Source: Silurus meridionalis (lineage: Eukaryota > Chordata > Actinopteri > Siluriformes > Siluridae). From it: a DNA stretch of 64,000 nt. Numbering within the stretch: position 1 is the stretch's first letter; every line of letters starts with the position of its first letter. The notes below the pieces were generated by a model, which was given only the letters and a program-made list of their open reading frames with translations, was not told where the DNA came from and did no database searches. The position numbers and the translations under genes are program-made. Positions 55,441 through 64,000 of this stretch are shown here, one piece after another. The DNA is taken from contig NC_060909.1 of NCBI RefSeq assembly GCF_014805685.1, forward strand, positions 2,725,792 through 2,789,791. Reading direction: 5' to 3'.

Positions 55441-56385
55441 CACCTTTCAATAAAGCGAATAAATACATAAAAAATGCAAAAGTTGAACGCAAATGAGTCA
55501 TCTAATATTAGCATGCCCCCCAAGACGTTTGCTCTGAAACCGCCGGTTACCACGTGGCATCATCTTCCACTTGACATTCAGCGGTTTGTGGTAAATTATA
55601 CACGTTTCGCTCTGCGCCTTCGAGAAAAGTCTTTCCCTATAATGTTACTCCCGAAATGTTTTTCTGTTCCCTTTGCCTCCCTGAATGACCTCAGAACTCG
55701 GGAAGGAGCAGCATTCCTGCGTGTTTTTTTTTCCTCAACTTGTTTTCCAGCAGTTAATCCGAATCGAGTTGAAAGCCTTCAGCTTTATCTCTTTATCTCA
55801 TTACGACCAAAACACTCGCCTCCTACTGCACACTAACGCTGTTCACGCTACGTTGTAATTACAGGGGGAGTGCGCTGGTGTTGTGTAACTCTATTTCTCT
55901 GTTTCTGTGGTTTATTTGTGATTTTTTTTGCACTGATCTCTTCACACAGACCCCAAGATACCCATCTACAATATGTATATTAACACCATTAACACTTTTT
56001 GATGTTTTTTCAGATCTACAAAGGAGATGAGAAGGTACAGACCAAGGCCAGGTGATGCTTGTACTCTAGATGAAGCATTTCTTTCTACATAATCGCACTA
56101 GTATTGTGGAGGATAAATGGTCTTAAGATGCTCATGTGTTTCCTATTTCATGATTCGCACCCTGTCCTGTCGTGGTGTTTACACATATTTTGACACAAAA
56201 CACAGGGGAAACCATCTGTTTTGCTCGATGGGCTTCCGCACTGCATGTTTTTACAGCTACCATGCAGCTGTTCTGTAGTTCAACCATCAGCTGACGAATC
56301 GTCCGAGACGAAATTCCCGCTCGCTCCGAGTTTATCGACCAACGTGTCTTTTAATACGATTTTTTTTAAAAACGTGTGCTCCCTG

Positions 56386-56581
56386 CCAAAAGTATTCGCC
56401 CGACGTCTCCAGTCGTACATGCTTCTTCTCCAAATCGTTGCCTGCGAGTTTGAAGATTGTGTATTTGATTACGGTGATGTGAACTTTTCCATTCGTTCCA
56501 ACTAGGAGACCCAAACCTGCTCCAGCCTGACGATGCTCTTGTGCACATAGTCGGCTTCATGACGATATGCTTTACATGGTG
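56386..56581 (+). mobile_element. Tc1-like deletion derivative, left half
   Basis: CCAAAAGTATTCGCCCGACG, then GAGACCCAAACCTGCTCCAG and GATATGCTTTACATGG. Confidence 0.65.
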
Positions 56582-56965
56582 GTGACGGTGGTGTTAAGGG
56601 CCGTCTATCATCCCAGAGATTCCTCAAGTCTGTGTTCGGCTCATGGCTTTCTGTCTTAGCTAATCTTGCTGGAGTCCCAACCTGCACCCTGATCACACCG
56701 TACAGTGTCTTTAATCCTTATCCTTATTCTGAAGTACCACTGACCAGTGTTCCTGTCCCTGGTCCTCTCCTCGGATCTGCCCGATTCATCCTGACGCTCT
56801 ACCACTTCGATTGGAGACTTGGATTCTGTGCATATAAAGATGGTTCCACATAAACAGCCTAAAGATTCATGAGGTTCCTGAGCAACGCAAAAAACCTTGA
56901 GAATGGATTTGAGCTGTAATTAATATCAACATGCTACAATGGTTCAGGATCACAGGTAGCATATA
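56582..56965. other. Intergenic, probable dispersed repeat
   Basis: The block with TTCATCCTGACGCTCTACCA and GATTGGAGACTTGGATTCTG looks like a fish dispersed repeat, but I cannot classify it. It separates two Tc1-like halves. Confidence 0.35.
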
Positions 56966-57058
56966 AGTATATAGTAAATGGGGACTAAATGTGGAATGGG
57001 ATCACATACCAACCTTATAGCAGTCAGGTCTCCACAAAGTGTTCACCATGTAGTGTTT
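56966..57058 (+). mobile_element. Tc1-like deletion derivative, right end
   Basis: AAATGGGGACTAAATGTGGA and CAGTCAGGTCTCCACAAAG, ending CCATGTAGTGTTTATA. It may be the other half of the copy at 56386. Confidence 0.6.
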
Positions 57059-57726
57059 ATATTCCACAGAGACTCCAGGGTGCAAACACTACCTCAGTTA
57101 CCTCCAAAATATATAAATATGTGGTTATGAATGCGGTGTTGAGTCACCTAGGAATATATACTCTATGTGAACTTCGAGCCGCTTAGGTTGTTGACCCTAT
57201 CAGACCTGCGGGTACTTCAGCATAGGGTGGATGTTTGTCTGTGAGTCTAAACATCTAATCTTAACCCTGCATTAGATCAGGCCTGGAGGAATGCTCGTGC
57301 ACCGGACAGTGTGTATCGTGTGCATGTCGGGTTTACAAACCCTTACTGTTAACATCCACAGTTTATAAACTGGCAGACGTGTGTGGCTGCTGTTGAGATG
57401 ATTAATGCATTTCTGTTAAGACTAAATAAAACTCTGCATTTTTCAAAGTCATGTAGTCATTCGAATGGCAGGATGTTGAGGACTGGTGCCGTTGGCTCTT
57501 CCTGCTCATAGATAATGCAGTTGGAATATCAGAGTGAGTTCAGTGATACGACGTCTGCTTTCGTTATCCATATCTTTTCTGTCTGTTTCTTATCGTTAAG
57601 CCAAGACAGGGATGGAACTTGACCACGCCCAGACTTCCTTTTCCACTACTTTGGGACCATGTAACTGTCAACAAGACTTTGATAAAAAAAACTATATGAG
57701 AACTGTATGATTCTTATATAATCGTA

Positions 57727-57970
57727 TATATTTTGTGGACACCTGATCATAAGATCGGCGTGTGCTTCTATTTATTATTCTATTTAATACCACATTTAGT
57801 CCCCATTTTCATAGAGTTAAAGAGCTCGATAGCAGGCCATTTAGGATCTTCCACACAATTCCAAACAGTGTAAAGCAGATCTTCATTGAGTTGCTTTGTG
57901 CACACAGGCATTGTCATGCTGGAACAGACGTCCAATCGTGTGCCTCAAAGTTTGTGGTAAGTTGGTGTAA
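57727..57970 (-). mobile_element. Tc1-like deletion derivative (partial)
   Basis: TTTTGTGGACACCTGATCAT, ATTTAGTCCCCATTTTC, GTAAAGCAGATCTTCATTGA and CATTGTCATGCTGGAACAGA. Confidence 0.75.
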
Positions 57971-57979
57971 GTTGCAAAT

Positions 57980-58640
57980 GTTCCAATTGAACTTCCAAAA
58001 AGCTAAAAAAAAAAAAAAAACAGCATTTTTACAGCATTTTAGGCTGTTGTTTTTTTTAGTACGTTTTTTTTTTTCAATTTAATTTATTTATTTATTCGAA
58101 ACATTTTCAATATTATTTAAAACATTTTCAGTCGATCACAAAGGACATTAAATGCCTTTGAATTTATATTTCATATCTCACATCCACGATACGACGATCA
58201 GTGAAAGGCTTCGACCACCTTCATAGAAATGGAAAAAACAGGACAAAAATTAAAGAGCAAAAAATGAAAAAATTGTTCTTTGTATAATATGCAATAAAAA
58301 AGAATTTAAATACTTTTATTTGTTCATATATTTATTTAATTATTCATTCGTCCATTCATATACGGTATAATCAAACAATAGAAAATAGAACTGACAAGAA
58401 ATCAGAGAACAAAAATGTAAATAAAATGATCAAATAGAATTTATGCAGTTTGATAAATGATTATTGTATATGCAGATGTGCAGATGTGCAGTTAATGTAA
58501 ATGAAATATTAAATAATTTATTATTGCTATATAGAGTTTGTGCTTTCTTTTCTGAACAACTCGTGTTAGTCACAGAAACATATTAATGTGATCTGCTTTC
58601 AAATTATGCATTTTCCCAATACAGCCTATGCCTGAGACTC
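57980..58640. other. A/T-rich intergenic sequence
   Basis: Homopolymer-rich A/T stretch. Nothing coding seen. Confidence 0.5.
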
Positions 58641-58643
58641 TCC

Positions 58644-58644
<1 letters not shown>

Positions 58645-58686
<42 letters not shown>
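58645..58686. repeat. CA microsatellite
   Basis: About 20 AC units. Confidence 0.97.
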
Positions 58687-58688
<2 letters not shown>

Positions 58689-59198
58689 CAACTATGACAT
58701 GAATGTTGATCTGAAAAGGCGTCAGGATTACGAGATGAAACATGGGCTCTGTGCTCGTGTTGAAACAGTCAGCTCCCCTGAGACGCCTGGGTTGGAGGTG
58801 GTTTGGAGGTGAAGGGAGGTGATGGGTGATGTTTGCACATTATTGAAAGGATTCTGTTCCTGGAGTCAGAAGGTGAGGACAGCTGTCAGTGTCGGAGGAT
58901 TAGTAATGCAGACAAACCAGGTCTCTATACACGGGAGAAGAAATGACAGACTGTCTTGGATTGCTCCACTTGGATTGTGGAGCTTCTAGTTAGTTAGTTC
59001 AGTGTCAGGAAGAATTCGGATTGACACCTGGGGGGGAAATTACATTTTCTTCACTTTCGTCATCACTTCATCACTTCATCACTTTTGGAACTAAGCTCTA
59101 TTTACAGCAGCTGTAGTAAAGTGTGATCAATGCAGGCACGTTCCTGTAAAATAAAAAAGGAAGCAATATTCTACCATATTAGACCATTCTAAACTACA

Positions 59199-59598
59199 GT
59201 ATAAAAACAAAAATCTGTGGACACGATCATTCCACATTTACCTTCCATTTGCTCCTATAATAACCTCCATTCTTGTTGTCATGGAAGATGTTCCACTCGA
59301 TTTTGTGGAGATTTGTGCTCATTCAGACACACATAGGTGATAGTAAAGTCAGGTACTGATGTAGGTGAATAAGGTTCGAGCTTTGTAGCAGACCACTCAA
59401 GATCTTTCACTCCAACCCATGAAAAACATATCTTCAAGAAGCTGGCTTTGTGCACAGATGCATTATCATGCTAGAACAGGTTTGTATCTCCTAGTTTAAG
59501 TGAAGGGAAATTTTCAACTACAGCATCCAATAGACATTTTATACAATTGTTAACCTCAAAGTTACAGGTGTCACAGTACTTTTCTCCATATAATGTCT
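59199..59598 (-). mobile_element. Tc1-like deletion derivative (near full length)
   Basis: TCGATTTTGTGGAGATTTGT, CACTCCAACCCATGAAAAAC, GAAGCTGGCTTTGTGCACAG, ending GTCACAGTACTTTTCTCCAT. Confidence 0.75.
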
Positions 59599-59816
59599 TG
59601 AGATTGATTTAATGCCCTGCACAGATTCAGAAGTCCTCATGCCAGACGCAGTGAAGGAGCCTCAAAACATAATGGAACCTCCTCCATGTGTCACAGTAGG
59701 CATCATCTTGTTTTCTTTGAAAGGTTTTTGCAAATGTCAACATGAAGCTGATTTCAAAAAAATATTTTTTTCTTCATCTTTCCACATTTGGAACAGTCCT
59801 CTGTTCAATGCCAGAG

Positions 59817-59994
59817 ACATATTTTGCAGGAACTATCAAAAATCCATACCAATAGTTTTTCCGGGTCTGGTCCACTATTAGTGTTATGTTTGTATGTTTC
59901 TATCCAGTACCCATCGGTAGATTGATCGGTTATCGGTAAGTACGATCCAACTTGGCTATCAGTTTTGGTAAAATCCACTCGACCTCTAGTTATT
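59817..59994 (-). mobile_element. GTCGACC-type MITE fragment
   Basis: AAAAATCCATACCAATAGTT, TATCCAGTACCCATCGGTAG and the right end CTCGACCTCTAGTTATT. It directly abuts a SINE. Confidence 0.65.
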
Positions 59995-60210
59995 CTTTCG
60001 GCTTCTCCCGTTAGTTGTCGCTACAGCGGACCATCGCATGTCTGGATGACCTTCCTAATGCAACCCTCCCCATTTATCCGGGCTTGGGACTGGCACTAAG
60101 GCTTGTGCAACCCTAATGGCTGGGGTTGGTTCCCTGACCGGGGATCGAACCCGGGCCACAGCGGTGAGAGCGCCGCATCCTAACCACTAGACCACCAGGG
60201 AACTCAACCG
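59995..60210 (-). mobile_element. SINE with near-intact tRNA-Glu(CTC) head
   Basis: Reading the - strand, 60201 down to 60130 is a 72-nt tRNA-Glu-like head with a paired acceptor stem (TCCCTGG with TCAGGGA), anticodon-loop CTCTCAC (anticodon CTC), A box TGGTCTAGTGG and B box GGTTCGATCCC. There is no T-run after the tRNA end. The body continues to TAACGGGAGAAGCCGAAAG. CTAGTTATT flanks both sides (59986-59994 and 60211-60219), a likely target duplication. Confidence 0.85.
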
Positions 60211-60219
60211 CTAGTTATT

Positions 60220-61190
60220 AACGTAGACTAATTAACTGTTAGATTCACCCACCAACCATATGCATAAGTTAGTAAATATTGATTTCAATAGCAATTAATA
60301 TGAAAAAGTTTTATTATGATAGTAATAATGCTCTTTAAATAAGCGATATATCTCTTGAAAAGCAAAACTTGTTTGTCTGTACGGTACAGAAGAAAGTAAT
60401 AAACTAATCTATTGTAACATAAACAATTTTATTTTATATTGAATACATTTTAAATCATAATAAAGTCTTCCAAATAATACCGGTAGTCACTAAGCTTGAT
60501 CATTTCTTGTTAAAGATCCCCCATTAAAGAAACCAAAAAATATGTGGCCGCTTACAGAAAAGAAGTTTGTGGACCTCTGATATAGAGCGATTGCCATTTG
60601 TGTGGTTTTGTGACTCATCTTCAGGACTTGGGATGTTAAGAACGGTATCAGTCTGAAATGTACTCACTGAGGAGCGTACAGATATTATAGCCTACACTCA
60701 CAAGCTGGAACAGGTCACGGGAGATGTGCCCAGGTGCCTCGGCAATCTCTCTCCTTGGAGAAACGCTTCAAGCACTTAGTCTTGTTTTTGCAAAAAAAAA
60801 AAAAGATAGACATGAGAACGCTCGGTGAGGGGCTGACGGGGAATTGAGGCTGATACGGTCTATTTTGAGAATGGTTTCCATGACTGGAGATCAGGCATGA
60901 CTGAGGATTTGCTGGAACAGCTGCCAGAAGCCTGCATGCTGGCCGTCAATTGTTGTGGTGTTTACGGGCAGGAGTGAAATATATCAGGCAGGCGGGTCAC
61001 TGATTTCTACAAATAGCGACTGAGTATCTAGAAAAACACAGATTTATAATAGTGCCCTTCCTTTGTCCTTTAGCTGATTAAAGTTTCTGGGAAGTCGAGA
61101 GTGGTATCTTGTGTGTCAGATTGAGTGTAGATCCTTCAACAGGAGACAAATGATAAAAGTTAACTTTGGTCATATATATTTATTGTCTTG
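60220..61190. other. Intergenic, nothing recognised
   Basis: The first 30 bases may be more of the GTCGACC MITE family. The rest shows no gene or named repeat. Confidence 0.4.
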
Positions 61191-61194
61191 AATT

Positions 61195-61266
61195 ATTTTC
61201 CATTTTTTAATAATTGTACTTATAAAAATAATACTAATAATATGTATAATTATTATTATTATTGTA

Positions 61267-61300
<34 letters not shown>

Positions 61301-61371
61301 ACTGTATCTCAATTTTTTTATTGTTCATGATTCATGATTTTTTTATTTTTTTATTGCATTTTCATTTTATA

Positions 61372-61425
<54 letters not shown>

Positions 61426-61690
61426 CTGTATCTAGATATTTTTATTGATTATATATATATATAAAGTATATTATAAATGTCTTTATATAATTCATAAAAA
61501 AAATTATATATATTTTTACATACATTTTATGAATGAATTAATTATTTTTTAATTATTATTACTACTACTATTAAATTAGAGTTTCATTTCATTATAAAAA
61601 AAACCCTATTAAAAAAAAGGTTTTGATGAATGCAATAATTTACAAAAAATGAATGCAATAATTTACAAATCTCATAAACTTACATTTTAT
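61195..61690. repeat. A/T-rich ATT-repeat region
   Basis: TTA/ATT trinucleotide runs at about 61250-61300 and 61376-61425 in an A/T-rich context. Confidence 0.9.
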
Positions 61691-61794
61691 TCACAATAAA
61701 ATATAAATAACATATCAAATGTTGAAAGTGAGACAAATGTCATGCCAAAGATTAGCTCATTTTGGATTTCATGATATCTACACATTCCAAAAAA

Positions 61795-61991
61795 AGATCT
61801 TTCACTCCTACCAGTGTAAAGCAGATGTTCATGGAGCTGCTTTGTGCACAGGAGAATTGTCGTTCTGGAACAGGTTTGGGTCTCCTAGTTTAGGTGAAGG
61901 GAATTCAAACATCCAATACAACTGTGTTTGTAGAGGAACCATATTTAACTGCAAAAGTTAGGTGTCCCAATACTTTTGTTAACGTAGAGTA
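61795..61991 (-). mobile_element. Tc1-like deletion derivative, right half
   Basis: AGTGTAAAGCAGATGTTCAT, GAACAGGTTTGGGTCTCCTA, ending CAATACTTTTGTTAACGTAG. Confidence 0.75.
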
Positions 61992-62144
61992 TCGACACCT
62001 CGCACCTTTACTTAATGGTTAAATTACACCGTTTGAACAGGGCGTGTTTAGTAGTGGACGGGTTGCCAGATTCGTAAGTTCTACTCCCCAAAACAAATGT
62101 GTGTAATCACGTGCTGTAAAGAAATCTCATTCATGGCTTGTCCC

Positions 62145-62147
<3 letters not shown>

Positions 62148-62200
<53 letters not shown>
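62148..62200. repeat. CT microsatellite
   Basis: About 25 TC units. Confidence 0.97.
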
Positions 62201-62204
<4 letters not shown>

Positions 62205-62529
62205 TTTGGTAAGAGAAAATAAAAAACCTGAAGCAAACCCATGTGGAAACAAAGAGAACATACACACAAACTTCGTGCAGATCTGAACCCAGGGTCAGAA
62301 TTGAATCAAACAGGGGACCTGAAGGTCTAAGACAGCAACATCATGCTGTTGGTGGATGTGATTATCGTTAAAGTGCTAATCTCATGCTTAAATATGACTC
62401 CAAAAAAAACCTCCTCCTTCAGTTTTACTTGAGAACTGAAAATCAAATGCAAAAATACTGATCTATGAAAACTATTATTAATTATGTGATTTAATATTCC
62501 CTTCTCCTAAGCATCAGCCAGATCGAAGG

Positions 62530-62622
62530 AAGTGGTATAATTCTGATTAGAAGGTCATGAGATCAAATCCCAGCACCACCGAGCTGTCCAGCTGGGCCCT
62601 TGAGTAAGGCCCTTGAGTTGTT
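62530..62622 (+). mobile_element. SINE fragment
   Basis: AAGGTCATGAGATCAAATCC, then CAGCACCACCGAGCTGTCCA. A box and tail are lost. Confidence 0.55.
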
Positions 62623-62785
62623 TTGGATGACACACAGTCAAAGACTCCTTAGAAATGTTGAAAATCTATTCCAGCAATGAAGTAGAAACACTTCCATATT
62701 CATTTCATATTGAGTTCTATTTCATGCGTCAAAAATATGGAGTTCATTGTATTTTCATTTCTTTTTATTGCAATCTTGTGCTATA

Positions 62786-64000
<1,215 letters not shown>

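Noticed and set aside
60130..60201. Free-standing tRNA-Glu(CTC) gene
   Set aside because: The fold is good, but it lacks a T-run terminator and continues directly into a SINE body, with matching flanks around the whole unit. A functional tRNA is not excluded.

Overview
This is vertebrate nuclear DNA, most likely from a ray-finned fish. Coding sequence is split into short GT-AG exons, microsatellites are abundant, and the repeats (Tc1-like fossils, V-SINE-like tRNA SINEs, an L2/CR1-type LINE) are of fish type. A catfish-like otophysan is possible, but I cannot fix the species. No prokaryotic, CRISPR or viral feature was seen.

Two genes lie head to tail on the + strand. Positions 3-7536 hold the last 15 coding exons of an IQGAP1-type gene: the RasGAP-related domain and the RasGAP C-terminal domain, ending in FYGK. 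Its 3' UTR runs to about 8.64 kb. A 3.6 kb spacer follows, with a 1.5 kb C-rich minisatellite and a CT microsatellite. A CpG-rich block then leads into crtc3, a CREB-regulated transcription coactivator, which I reconstructed in full: 15 coding exons from 13741 to 45938, 691 codons plus stop, every junction in phase. Its 3' UTR probably extends to a poly(A) signal at 49330. IQGAP1 and CRTC3 are also neighbours in the human genome, which supports both calls.

The best gene-level observation is crtc3 intron 3 (22061-25514). It has no GT-AG solution that I can see, but it has an AT-AC pair with a perfect U12-type donor (ATATCCTTT) and a U12-type branch site 9 nt before the terminal AC. Other points are a 63-nt in-frame exon just before the SIK phosphorylation motif, a 59-residue Gln/His tract in exon 12, a NAGNAG acceptor at exon 14 and a long TG repeat touching the exon 7 donor.

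The rest is repeat. More than 20 degenerate copies of one Tc1-like deletion derivative (about 430 bp when whole) are scattered through introns and flanks. A second MITE family has GTCGACC-bearing ends. There are two kinds of tRNA-derived SINE (one with a near-intact tRNA-Glu(CTC) head), a 5'-truncated LINE, a mariner fossil, a dead Tc1 transposase at the right edge, and several long satellites, including an 800-bp purine tract, an ATGCAT-rich array and a perfect 41-bp-arm palindrome. From 49.4 kb to the end I found no host gene. I see no wholly new system; the interest lies in splicing, repeat architecture and nested insertions.
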